Source: an uncultured Verrucomicrobia subdivision 3 bacterium (GTDB taxonomy: Bacteria > Verrucomicrobiota > Verrucomicrobiia > Limisphaerales > UBA11358). Taken from it: a stretch of 64,000 bases of DNA. The stretch's first letter is position 1, and every line of letters starts with the position of its first letter. Below, piece after piece: positions 40,933 to 50,090 of this stretch. Location of the stretch: assembly GCA_903922735.1 (NCBI GenBank), contig CAIXUZ010000060.1:124001-188000 (forward strand), read 5' to 3'. The notes under the pieces were generated by a model that searched no databases, was not told the origin of the DNA, and saw only the letters and a program-made list of their open reading frames with translations. The translations under genes were made by a program, and so were the position numbers.

Positions 40933-43061
40933 GCTTTGCGCCCCCAGATTAGGAACAGGATCAACATCACCAGCGCGACGCCGATGATGCGGAGGTAGGT
41001 TTGCACGCGTCCGGCGTGCAGTTTGGATAGGAAGCCGCCGCCGCCGCGGATGGAATCGCACCCAGCATCAAAGCCGAGGTTCACGAAATATTCATCCGTC
41101 AGACGATAGAGCCAAGCAAAGCCAAGCGTGAGATAACTGACGACCAGCACCGCGCCGCCGAATATCCATTTATCCGCGAAATCACAAAACCATGCCGCAA
41201 AGGCGTTGAAGCGGATGACCGTGACCTCGTAGAGCTCATCAATGTAATACTTGTTTTGCAGTACCTTGAAGATGACCGGTTGAAACGCCTCCAGAACGTC
41301 CGGCTCATCAGCCGTGTGGCGCTGGCGTTTGCCGTAAAGCCAGACGCCGAGGCCAAGGCCGGTGAACACGATCAGCGAGGAAGAAACCATCAAGATCAGC
41401 GTGCCGCTTTCGGTGAGCTTGCCCAGGTTAAATTCAACATGATGGCCGTTGAGATACGTTTCAAACCACGGCCAGGCGGGGGTGCCGATGACGCCCAATA
41501 AAATGGCGAACCCCGCGAGGATGACGAGAGGGACGGTCATGACAGCGGGGCTTTCGTGAGGGTCGTGGCCAGGGGAGGAAGAATGAGAGTGCGCGGAGTG
41601 ACCCTGAGATGATTCTTCCTGATGACCACGATAACTGCCGAAGAAAACCATCGCCACCTGACGGGTCATGTAAAACGCCGTGAACAGCGCACCGGCGCAG
41701 CCAAGATAAAATGGAATCTGCGACACCGACCAGCCATGCGCGGCATGCAGGATTTCGTCCTTGCTCCAGAAACCAGAAAAGAACAGCGGAAAACCCGCGA
41801 GCGCCAGCATGCCGACGGCATAAACGGCAAAGGTGATGGGCATGTATTTTTTGATGCCGCCCATCTTGCGGATGTCCTGTTCCTCATGGCAGCCATGAAT
41901 CACGGACGCGGAACCGAGGAACAACAACGCTTTGAAGAATGCGTGGGTAATCAAGTGGAACATGCCCACCGCCACGCCGCCGACGCCGAGCCCCATCATC
42001 ATGTAGCCGAGCTGCGACACGGTGGAGTAAGCGAGGATGCGCTTGATGTCGTTCTGGGCCACCGCGATGCTCGCAGCGAAAATCGCGGTCAGCGCGCCAA
42101 TCCAAGTGACGACTTGAAGCGCAATCGTTTGATTATTGAAAAACACATGTGCCCCGGTATGTTCACCATAGATTAAGTTAGCAGACATCAGCGGATAAAC
42201 GCGGGCAACGAGGAACACACCGGCGGCTACCATCGTGGCCGCGTGGATCAAAGCGGAGACGGGCGTCGGGCCTTCCATCGCGTCCGGCAACCAGACGTGC
42301 AGCGGCAGCTGGCCGGATTTACCAACCGCACCGAGGAAAATCAACAGGCCAATGGCCGTGGAAACCGCCATGCCCCAGATCGTCGTATGCGTGAGCATCT
42401 GGGCCAACGCGCCGGATTCGAGGCAGCCCTTGCCGCCGTCGTAAAAATTCAGCGTGCCGGTCTCGGCATAGAGCCAGACCATACCGATAAGCAGGCCGAG
42501 GTCGCCAATGCGCGTGGTGATGAAGGCTTTCTTCGCTGCCGCCGCCGCGCTGGGCTTATGATACCAGAAACCGATGAGCAAATAGCTGGTCAGACCGACG
42601 ATTTCCCACGAGATGAACAGCAGCAGGAGATTGTTGGCGATGACCACGCCGAGCATCCCGGAGGCGAACAGCGCAAGGAAACAGAAGAACCGCATGAAGT
42701 TCACATCATGCGCCATGTAGCCGACGCTGAAGATGAAAATCAACATACCCACGAACGTCACCATCATGAGCATGATGGCCGTGAGCGGATCAAGCACCCA
42801 ACCAAGCTGGAGCCAATTATCAGCACCACCAAATTGAAGCCAGTTAAAGCTGAAGACTTCGCGGAAGGCTTCATGGCCCGCGCCATGATGACCGAGCGTG
42901 GCGGCAAACGCGCAGAGCGAGAGCAGGAAGCCGACGGCCATGGAGCCAATGGCCAGCGACGCCGCCAGCTTGCGTTTCGGCTGCTTATTGACGGAGATGA
43001 TGCCCGCCGCAACCAACGGCAGCGCGGGAATCAGCCAGAGATTTTTGACGATCCAGATCAT
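40929..43061 (-). CDS. nuoL: NADH-quinone oxidoreductase subunit L
   Basis: LFISWEIVGLTSYLLIGFWYHKPSAAAAAKKAFITTRIGD, QLPLHVWLPDAMEGPTPVSALIHAATMVAAGVFL. Confidence 0.96.
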   Translation of the reverse strand: MIWIVKNLWLIPALPLVAAGIISVNKQPKRKLAASLAIGSMAVGFLLSLCAFAATLGHHGAGHEAFREVFSFNWLQFGGADNWLQLGWVLDPLTAIMLMMVTFVGMLIFIFSVGYMAHDVNFMRFFCFLALFASGMLGVVIANNLLLLFISWEIVGLTSYLLIGFWYHKPSAAAAAKKAFITTRIGDLGLLIGMVWLYAETGTLNFYDGGKGCLESGALAQMLTHTTIWGMAVSTAIGLLIFLGAVGKSGQLPLHVWLPDAMEGPTPVSALIHAATMVAAGVFLVARVYPLMSANLIYGEHTGAHVFFNNQTIALQVVTWIGALTAIFAASIAVAQNDIKRILAYSTVSQLGYMMMGLGVGGVAVGMFHLITHAFFKALLFLGSASVIHGCHEEQDIRKMGGIKKYMPITFAVYAVGMLALAGFPLFFSGFWSKDEILHAAHGWSVSQIPFYLGCAGALFTAFYMTRQVAMVFFGSYRGHQEESSQGHSAHSHSSSPGHDPHESPAVMTVPLVILAGFAILLGVIGTPAWPWFETYLNGHHVEFNLGKLTESGTLILMVSSSLIVFTGLGLGVWLYGKRQRHTADEPDVLEAFQPVIFKVLQNKYYIDELYEVTVIRFNAFAAWFCDFADKWIFGGAVLVVSYLTLGFAWLYRLTDEYFVNLGFDAGCDSIRGGGGFLSKLHAGRVQTYLRIIGVALVMLILFLIWGRKA

Positions 43062-43369
43062 CCTTTCAAATCCTTCACTTCATCCAGGTTGGAGGTTTTG
43101 TAATGCCGGTAAATGGCGATGACGAGCGCGAGGCCCACCGCCGCTTCCGCCGCCGCAATGGCGATGGAAAAAATCACAAACATCACGCCGGTCAGCGCCT
43201 CGGGATGCGCGCCGTAGCGCCAGAAGGCGATAAAATTCAGGTTCGCGGCATTCAGCATCAGCTCGATGCCGACGAGCGCGAGAATGGCGTGACGGCGCGT
43301 GACGGCACCGGCAAAACCGATGGCGAAGAGCAGCGCGGAAACGAGCAGGCAAATTTGCAGCGGGGTCAT
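43058..43369 (-). CDS. nuoK: NADH-quinone oxidoreductase subunit K
   Basis: ALVGIELMLNAANLNFIAF, FVIFSIAIAAAEAAVGLALVIAIYRH. Confidence 0.95.
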   Translation of the reverse strand: MTPLQICLLVSALLFAIGFAGAVTRRHAILALVGIELMLNAANLNFIAFWRYGAHPEALTGVMFVIFSIAIAAAEAAVGLALVIAIYRHYKTSNLDEVKDLKG

Positions 43370-43884
43370 GTCTTCCTCCCGGAGTGGTCCGTTTTGGACG
43401 GTTCTTTCAAAGCGATGATGACCGCGCCGATCATCGCCGCCGTGAGCAGCAGGCCGATGATTTCGAGCGGCAAAACGTATTTATTCATCAGCGCCTCGCC
43501 GATATTCTTGACGGTGGTTTGGGGCGCGGCAGAAACGGTTTTCGGCAACGCAGAACTGCTGAGCACCGCCCAGCCGAGCAGGGTGAAAACGGCGGCGGAA
43601 ACGGCGATGCCATAAAACCAGCCCGGCGCCAGCACGGCTTCGTTCGGCGTATCGCCGCTGCGCGTAAGCAAGATCGCAAACACGATGAGAATCGCAATGG
43701 CGCCGACATAAACGAGGATTTGTGCGAAGCCGACGAACTGCGCGTCGAGCAGCAGATACATCGCCGCCAGACCGGCGAATGACACCACGAACGCCAGCGA
43801 ACAGTGAACGAGGTTACGCAGGCTCATGGCCGCCGCCGCGGCGAACAGCGTCACAAAAGCAATGATGAGGAAAGGCAATGACAT
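43366..43884 (-). CDS. nuoJ: NADH-quinone oxidoreductase subunit J
   Basis: YLLLDAQFVGFAQILVYVGAIAILIVFAILLT. Confidence 0.94.
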   Translation of the reverse strand: MSLPFLIIAFVTLFAAAAAMSLRNLVHCSLAFVVSFAGLAAMYLLLDAQFVGFAQILVYVGAIAILIVFAILLTRSGDTPNEAVLAPGWFYGIAVSAAVFTLLGWAVLSSSALPKTVSAAPQTTVKNIGEALMNKYVLPLEIIGLLLTAAMIGAVIIALKEPSKTDHSGRKT

Positions 43885-43887
43885 GAT

Positions 43888-45084
43888 TTATTCAGCGTAG
43901 CGATAAGTGCGTTTGCCGAGTTTTTGATGCTGCATCAGGCCGCGACCGAGCACGATATACGCGCCAAAAATGATGGCGGCGCAGACCAGCCAGCGCTGCC
44001 AGTCAGAACCCATGAAATGCCAGATGCCGGCGACCACGATGTTGATAAGCGCGAGGGGCAGCATGAGTTTCCAGGCGAGATTCATCAGCTGATCCATGCG
44101 CAAGCGCGGCAGCGTGGCGCGAATCCAGATGAAGACAAAAACGATGGCGATCATCTTGGTCACGAACCAGACGTAGGACGGAATCCAGGTCAGGAAGGAG
44201 ACCGGCGAAGTCCAGCCGCCGAGGAAGAGCGTGATGCCGAGGCCGATGATGGCGAACATGCCCAGGTATTCACCGAGGAAAAACAGGGCAAATTTGAAGC
44301 CGGAATATTCGGTGAAATAGCCCGCGATGATCTCGGATTCCGCTTCCGGCAAATCGAACGGGGAGCGATTGGATTCGGCGAGCGACGCGATGAAAAACAG
44401 GATGCAACCGACCAAGCCCCACGGCGTGAACACATACCAGTGCGCGATGCCGAAGGAGTAATGATTTTGCGCGGCGACGATATCCACCAGCTTGAGCGAG
44501 CCGACAATCATCACCACGGTCACGGCGGATAGGATGAGCGGGATTTCGTAACTGACCATCTGCGCAATCGCGCGCATCGCGCCGAGCAGCGAATATTTAT
44601 TGCGGCTCGACCAGCCGGCCATGAACACGGAAATCTCCACCGCGCCGCCGACGGCAAAAAAGAACAGCAAGCCGGCGTCGAAATCAGCCACGGTCATGTT
44701 GCGCCCGAACGGCAGCACGGCGTAGGCGAGCAGCACGGGAATGAGCATCACGATGGGCGCGAGAAAATGAACCACCTTGTCCGCCGCGCGCGGCACGATA
44801 TCTTCCTTGGTCAACGATTTGATGCCGTCGGGAATGAACTGGCCGAAGCCGCAGAGACGGATTTTGGTAAACGGAATACCTACACGGTTGGGGCCGTAGC
44901 GGTTCTGGATGCGGCCGATGCCCTTGCGCTCAAAAATCGTGACGATGGCGAAGATGCCCGGAAAAACCGCCAGAATCAGCGTGACGGAAAGCACCGCGGA
45001 CACCAGCGGCTGCAGGGCTTCAGGAACGTAGCCCAACACCAGGTGCTTCAGCGTCACAAAAATTTGATCGATTTTTTCGAACAT
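43888..45084 (-). CDS. nuoH: NADH-quinone oxidoreductase subunit H
   Basis: ERKGIGRIQNRYGPNRVG, AESNRSPFDLPEAESEIIAGYFTEYSGFKFALFFLGEY, RATLPRLRMDQLM. Confidence 0.97.
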   Translation of the reverse strand: MFEKIDQIFVTLKHLVLGYVPEALQPLVSAVLSVTLILAVFPGIFAIVTIFERKGIGRIQNRYGPNRVGIPFTKIRLCGFGQFIPDGIKSLTKEDIVPRAADKVVHFLAPIVMLIPVLLAYAVLPFGRNMTVADFDAGLLFFFAVGGAVEISVFMAGWSSRNKYSLLGAMRAIAQMVSYEIPLILSAVTVVMIVGSLKLVDIVAAQNHYSFGIAHWYVFTPWGLVGCILFFIASLAESNRSPFDLPEAESEIIAGYFTEYSGFKFALFFLGEYLGMFAIIGLGITLFLGGWTSPVSFLTWIPSYVWFVTKMIAIVFVFIWIRATLPRLRMDQLMNLAWKLMLPLALINIVVAGIWHFMGSDWQRWLVCAAIIFGAYIVLGRGLMQHQKLGKRTYRYAE

Positions 45085-45109
45085 TTTCTTTCAGATTTTC
45101 AAATTCGAT

Positions 45110-45754
45110 TTACGCGGCAGCCGGCGGCAGCGTTGTCGGGGCCGGAGCGGCGGCAGCGGCAGCGGCGGCTTTCGCTTTGGCCTCAGCTTCCGCCTTGGCT
45201 TTTTCCGCAGCCGCTTTGGCCTTGGCCTCGGCCTTGGCTTTTTCCCCGGCAATCACAGCATCGGAATCCTTTGCGTCCTGCGCATGAACCCGGTGATAGT
45301 GCGAGTTGGGCTTGGCCAAGTCCTGCTTGTGCAACAGCAAGGCTCCGAAGCGGTCATCCGTGCTCAACTCAAATTCGGTGTCCATCTTGATGGATTCAAA
45401 CGGGCAGACTTCCACGCAGATGGAACAGCTCATGCAGACGGAAATATCAATGTCAAACGTGAGCGGATAGAGCTGCGGCTGGCCCTTGTAATCCGGCTTC
45501 TTGTCCTTGCTCTTGACGATGTAAATGCACTGCGGCGGGCATTCCTTCTCGCAAATCTGACAGGCGACGCAACGCAATCCCTTTTCGGCGTCATCACCAT
45601 CATAGACGAGGAACGGGAACTGTCGGGTGTTTTCCTTCGGCACCAGACGTTCCTCGGGATATTGCACAGTGGTGAGCCTTTCCTTCGAGACGTAGCTCCC
45701 GAAGAAATTTTTGGCGGTAACCGCCATGCCTTTGATGATTTGCTCGCCTAACAT
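45110..45754 (-). CDS. nuoI: NADH-quinone oxidoreductase subunit I with Ala/Lys-rich C-terminal extension
   Basis: CVACQICEKECPPQCIYI, CMSCSICVEVCPFESI 4Fe-4S motifs; tail GEKAKAEAKAKAAAEKAKAEAEAKAKAAAAAAAAPAP. Confidence 0.95.
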   Translation of the reverse strand: MLGEQIIKGMAVTAKNFFGSYVSKERLTTVQYPEERLVPKENTRQFPFLVYDGDDAEKGLRCVACQICEKECPPQCIYIVKSKDKKPDYKGQPQLYPLTFDIDISVCMSCSICVEVCPFESIKMDTEFELSTDDRFGALLLHKQDLAKPNSHYHRVHAQDAKDSDAVIAGEKAKAEAKAKAAAEKAKAEAEAKAKAAAAAAAAPAPTTLPPAAA

Positions 45755-45776
45755 GGTTGCTCCATCAAATCGGTTT

Positions 45777-46949
45777 TCATCGGTCCACCTCGCCCAAAAC
45801 GATGTCCACGCTGCCGAGGATCACCACGGCGTCGGAAATTTTATGACCAAGACACATGTCCTCCAAAATCGTCAGATTGATGAAGCTCGGCGGGCGCACA
45901 CGGTAGCGATACGGATTCGGCGAACCGTCGCTGATGAGGTAAAAGCCGAGTTCGCCCTTCGGGCCTTCCACGCGACCGTAGACTTCGCCGGCTTTGGGAC
46001 GGAAGCCGCGCAGCTTGGCCTTCGGATCCATGACGGGGCCGGCGGGAATCTCCGCCAACGCCCGGGTCAAAATCTTGATGCTCTCGCGCATTTCCAGGAC
46101 GCGCACCATGTAGCGATCGTAAATATCGCCGTGTTCGCCGACCGGCACCTTGAAATCGAAGCGGCTGTAAATGCCGTATTTGTCCACTTTACGCAGGTCG
46201 TAGTTCACGCCGGCGGCGCGGAGCATCGGGCCGGTGATGGACGCGCTGATCGCCAAAGCCTTCGGCATCACACCGACAAATTGCGTGCGGGCGAGGAGAA
46301 TTTCATTCTCGGTCAGGAACGTCTCAAATTCATCGAGAAATTTGCCGTAGTCGCCGACCACTTTCTTCGCCTGCGCCAGCCATTCATCCGACACGTCCAC
46401 GCGAACGCCACCGAAGCGCATGTAATTGCACATCATACGCGCGCCGCTGACGGACTCAAAGAGGTCGAGAATTTTTTCACGTTCGCGGAAGGCATACATC
46501 ATCGGCGTGCCGAGCGCGCCCATGTCCTGCACGAAAAAGCCGATGAGACAGGTGTGATTCTGGAGCCGCGTGAGCTCCGCCATGATGACGCGGATGTATT
46601 CGGCGCGCTCCGGAACCGCAAGGCCGGCCAGCTTCTCGACAGTGAGCGCGTAGGCCCAGTTGTTCGTCATCGAGCACAGATAATCCAGCCGGTCCGTGTA
46701 GGGCATCGAGGAGAGATAGGAAATATTCTCGCCGATTTTCTCGTGGTTGCGGTGCAGGTAGCCGAACACCGGCTTCAACTTAACCACAGTTTCGCCATCG
46801 AGCACCACATCCATGCGGAACACGCCATGCGTGGACGGGTGATGCGGCCCCATCGAAATTTCCAGCAGCTCGCCGATGGGAGAACCGCTCTCATCCACTT
46901 TCGGAACGACCTCGTAACTCTTCGGCGGCAGGGCGGCAAAGGTATTCAC
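45777..46949 (-). CDS. nuoD: NADH-quinone oxidoreductase subunit D
   Basis: [49 protein letters not shown]-terminus. Confidence 0.97.
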   Translation of the reverse strand: MNTFAALPPKSYEVVPKVDESGSPIGELLEISMGPHHPSTHGVFRMDVVLDGETVVKLKPVFGYLHRNHEKIGENISYLSSMPYTDRLDYLCSMTNNWAYALTVEKLAGLAVPERAEYIRVIMAELTRLQNHTCLIGFFVQDMGALGTPMMYAFREREKILDLFESVSGARMMCNYMRFGGVRVDVSDEWLAQAKKVVGDYGKFLDEFETFLTENEILLARTQFVGVMPKALAISASITGPMLRAAGVNYDLRKVDKYGIYSRFDFKVPVGEHGDIYDRYMVRVLEMRESIKILTRALAEIPAGPVMDPKAKLRGFRPKAGEVYGRVEGPKGELGFYLISDGSPNPYRYRVRPPSFINLTILEDMCLGHKISDAVVILGSVDIVLGEVDR

Positions 46950-47605
46950 GCTTTCACCTCCGCTTTCACTTCAGGCCGGGGCTCGGCGGGATAATGTTTT
47001 TTGGCCTCCGTCAAAACTTCGTCGTGCGGGGTCGGCTCATATTCAAAATCATCCGGGGCGACGTAATCTTTCCGCATCGGAAAACCTTCAAACTCGTCCC
47101 ACATCAAAATGCGGCGGAGATCGGGATGGCCGTCGAAAATAACGCCGTATAAATCAAAAATCTCGCGCTCCTGGAATTCGGCACCGCGCCAGAGCGGCGT
47201 GAGCGAGGGCAAATGCGTCTTGTCGGCGCGATTTTCCGTGCGGAGCTTCAGAACCACCGGGCCGTGTTTCAGCTCCATCGAGTAAAGATGATAAACGACT
47301 TCGAGATGACCAGAGCGCAGCGTCTCGATGGTTTCCTCGACTTCTTTTTCCACGCCCTCAACGAGCATCTTCTTTTTGACCTTGGTTTTAATCTTCGCCT
47401 CCGGCCAGTCAACGCCAGTGACATTGGAGCAGTAATCCAGCTTTAACTGCGCGTCGTCGCGGAGAAACTTTGCCACGTCAAACGCGCGGCCGGCTTCCAC
47501 CAGCAGTGCGCGCTCGCCCAACGGACATTCGTTCGGGAGAATGTCCAACTTGACCGGCGGCACCGATTTTTCTATGCGCGCCTTGATTTGTTCGAGAGTT
47601 TCCAC
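46946..47605 (-). CDS. nuoC: NADH-quinone oxidoreductase subunit C
   Basis: [49 protein letters not shown]. Confidence 0.96.
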   Translation of the reverse strand: METLEQIKARIEKSVPPVKLDILPNECPLGERALLVEAGRAFDVAKFLRDDAQLKLDYCSNVTGVDWPEAKIKTKVKKKMLVEGVEKEVEETIETLRSGHLEVVYHLYSMELKHGPVVLKLRTENRADKTHLPSLTPLWRGAEFQEREIFDLYGVIFDGHPDLRRILMWDEFEGFPMRKDYVAPDDFEYEPTPHDEVLTEAKKHYPAEPRPEVKAEVKA

Positions 47606-47608
47606 GGT

Positions 47609-48220
47609 TTAACGCTTGATCGCCGGCGGCTGCCAGAGGGCGGGGTTGTTCGGCGGTTCCAGATCGTGTTTGCCATAGACCGGCACCGGGTAGGCGCCTT
47701 CGATTTCGGCATTCAAATGACGCGGACGATCCGGTCCGGTAAGCTTCTGGTTCAAAATCTTCTCCTGCAACGTCATGATCGCATGCAGCAGGGCTTCGGG
47801 CCGCGGCGGACAGCCGGGAATGGCCACATCCACCGGGATATAGCGGTCCACGCCTTTCAGGACATTGTAGCCCTGCTTGAACGGCCCGCCGGAAATCGCG
47901 CACGCGCCCATGGCAATGACGTATTTCGGCTCCGGCATTTGGTTGTAAAGGCGCACGACGAGCGGCGCCATTTTCTTCGTGACCGTGCCGGCGACAATCA
48001 TCAAATCCGCCTGCCGGGGAGACGGGCGAAACACTTCCGCACCGAACCGGGCGAGGTCAAACCGAGCCATGGAAGCCGCCATCATCTCGATGGCGCAGCA
48101 GGCGAGGCCAAATGTCAGCGGCCACACGGAATTCGCGCGACCCCAATTATACAGCTCCTGCAGGGACGTCACATAGACGCCCTGCTTCTGCAATTCATTC
48201 TTTAGGCCGGCTTCAATCAT
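47609..48220 (-). CDS. nuoB: NADH-quinone oxidoreductase subunit B
   Basis: [64 protein letters not shown]. Confidence 0.97.
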   Translation of the reverse strand: MIEAGLKNELQKQGVYVTSLQELYNWGRANSVWPLTFGLACCAIEMMAASMARFDLARFGAEVFRPSPRQADLMIVAGTVTKKMAPLVVRLYNQMPEPKYVIAMGACAISGGPFKQGYNVLKGVDRYIPVDVAIPGCPPRPEALLHAIMTLQEKILNQKLTGPDRPRHLNAEIEGAYPVPVYGKHDLEPPNNPALWQPPAIKR

Positions 48221-48229
48221 GGGAAAATA

Positions 48230-48607
48230 TCATTTCCAAGTTAAAATCCCCTTGCGCCACGCCCAGACCAGTCCTTCGACCAGCAGCAGCAAGAATACGA
48301 TCATCGCCACAAACGCGCCGGCGGACAGGCCGGTGAACGCCACGGCAAAGGGCAGGAGAAAAATCGTTTCCACGTCGAACACCAGAAAAATGATGCCGTA
48401 AAGGTAATATTCGGAGCGGAAATGAATCCACGCATCGCCCTTGCCTTCAAGACCGCATTCGTAAATCGCGTTCTTGTCTTTACCCGGTTTTTGCGGCGAA
48501 AAAAATCGGGCCCACGCCCACGCCATGGCCAGCGGCGCGGCGGCAAAGCCCACCGCCGCCACGGCCAGCAGCAGCAGCACCAAATAGGTATTTTCGGACG
48601 TTGTCAT
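48230..48607 (-). CDS. nuoA: NADH-quinone oxidoreductase subunit A
   Basis: KNAIYECGLEGKGDAWIHFRSEYYLYGIIFLVFDVETIFLLPFAV; start set to ATG at 48607. Confidence 0.95.
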   Translation of the reverse strand: MTTSENTYLVLLLLAVAAVGFAAAPLAMAWAWARFFSPQKPGKDKNAIYECGLEGKGDAWIHFRSEYYLYGIIFLVFDVETIFLLPFAVAFTGLSAGAFVAMIVFLLLLVEGLVWAWRKGILTWK

Positions 48608-48953
48608 TGCAATCGTGTTCCGGCTCAAGAATCTTCCGTTCAAGAATCTTATCTTCAGTCCCCTCACTGTTGAAGCTCAAAGACTGACTTATTATTAACA
48701 GACGTTTTTTACCGGCGATTCACCAAAATTAGCTTTTGCTGCACAAAACTTGTTTAGGCCAAAAAACAAAACGCTAAAATATCCCGCCATCCGTTTACGA
48801 GGCGCTAATACTCGAGACCGGGGTGACCACGAATCCGGCGCGCCGGCAAGGCATCAGACCGCACTAAACCGCACCGAAAACATAAAAAACGGAAGTCGCG
48901 GGATGGGGTCATGGTTAGAAGCCGAGCAGTCGCAGAGGGTGCGGGATGGGCGA

Positions 48954-48993
48954 TGTCGCGTTTTGTCGCGTTCTGTCGCATTTTGGCGTTTTT
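48954..48993. repeat. 10-bp tandem repeat, four units
   Basis: TGTCGCGTTT TGTCGCGTTC TGTCGCATTT TGGCGTTTTT. Confidence 0.75.
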
Positions 48994-49159
48994 GTCATAC
49001 GGTTTTGGGCGTGTGCGCGGGTACGGCGGAGGTGGAACGAGGATAGAGAATAGCAGTAGGCGGTTGGCAGTTGGCGGTTGGCGGTTGGCCCGGAATATAA
49101 ACCGAAACACCGGTAGTGAAACGAAACAAGATTGAGGAGGATGTGTTTTGCTTCCATGT

Positions 49160-49774
49160 TCAGGACGGTTTGACGTTTTCAGCGCAGACCTGATCGAGGA
49201 GGGCAGCGAGCTGGTCGCGCAGGCCTTGATCCGGTGCGTCAGTGGCGGGGGTTTCCCGGGCGTCCCGGGCGAGGCGCGAAGCGAAGTCCAGAGCCTTGCA
49301 GGCGTCGGCAAAGCGGATGGATTCCAAGTCATCTTCCTCAACCCGTTCGAGGCAGCGCTCGGCGACGTCGAGGATGGACTCGGCCAGGGCGTATTGGCGG
49401 TCGCGAAAGGCCTGGGCGCGGGCGGCGGCATCCAGAAGGACCTCGCGCTGGACGGCGGTTTCAACCTGGACGAATTGTTCTGCGGTACGGGCGGTGTGGG
49501 CTTTGATGCGGCCGCGCCAATCAAAATCACTGGCCCAGCGCTGGATGGTGCGAAGGGTGACGCCGACTTTGCGACCGGCAGCCGCCAAGCGGCGGCGGGG
49601 GCCGAGTTCCAGGTAGGCGCGGAAGGCTTCAAAGGCCCGATCGGATTCGCCCCGGGCCGGAGTGAAGTCCAAAGCGGGAAGATCCAACGAAGGGACGATG
49701 GGAGTGTCGCTGGCGACGGGCGAAAGAGATTTTTCCACCGCAGACGAGGGAACCAAATCAGTTGTTTCGTTCAT
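49160..49774 (-). CDS. HTH protein resembling a phage terminase small subunit
   Basis: FRAYLELGPRRRLAAAGRKVGVTLRTIQRWASDFDWRGRIKAHTARTAEQ; no other phage genes in the window. Confidence 0.55.
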   Translation of the reverse strand: MNETTDLVPSSAVEKSLSPVASDTPIVPSLDLPALDFTPARGESDRAFEAFRAYLELGPRRRLAAAGRKVGVTLRTIQRWASDFDWRGRIKAHTARTAEQFVQVETAVQREVLLDAAARAQAFRDRQYALAESILDVAERCLERVEEDDLESIRFADACKALDFASRLARDARETPATDAPDQGLRDQLAALLDQVCAENVKPS

Positions 49775-50090
49775 AAAATATTGTCGTAGTTTAGACGTTG
49801 CTACAATACTCCAATCGCGATTGATTTAGCAAGTGTTTTTATCGTATCTTATTCATTACTACGATTAGCCGCTTACAACCATTACCTTGGCCCTAGTAAA
49901 GAAATGGTAAGGAGTACCGATGTTCTGCACTAACTGCCAACTGCCCTCCGGCCTCTGACCTCTGGCCTCCAATCTCCCCCTTGGTCTTGGCGGTTTAAAC
50001 AACTCGTGGCGGCAAAGGTTAAATGGCGTTGCTTGTGGCCGGCCGCCAGAGCCACGTACAAAGCCAGCGACTAGGAGTCCGGCTTCGAAT

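Noticed and set aside
36289-47000. Long plus-strand ORFs (e.g. 36289-37767, 37902-39107, 39859-40998, 45711-46994) opposite the nuo operon
   Set aside because: High-GC mirror-frame artefacts rich in His/Arg/Gln; the minus-strand nuo genes are unambiguous.
49160-49774. Prophage
   Set aside because: Only a terminase-small-subunit-like HTH gene; no large terminase, portal, capsid, tail or integrase genes around it.
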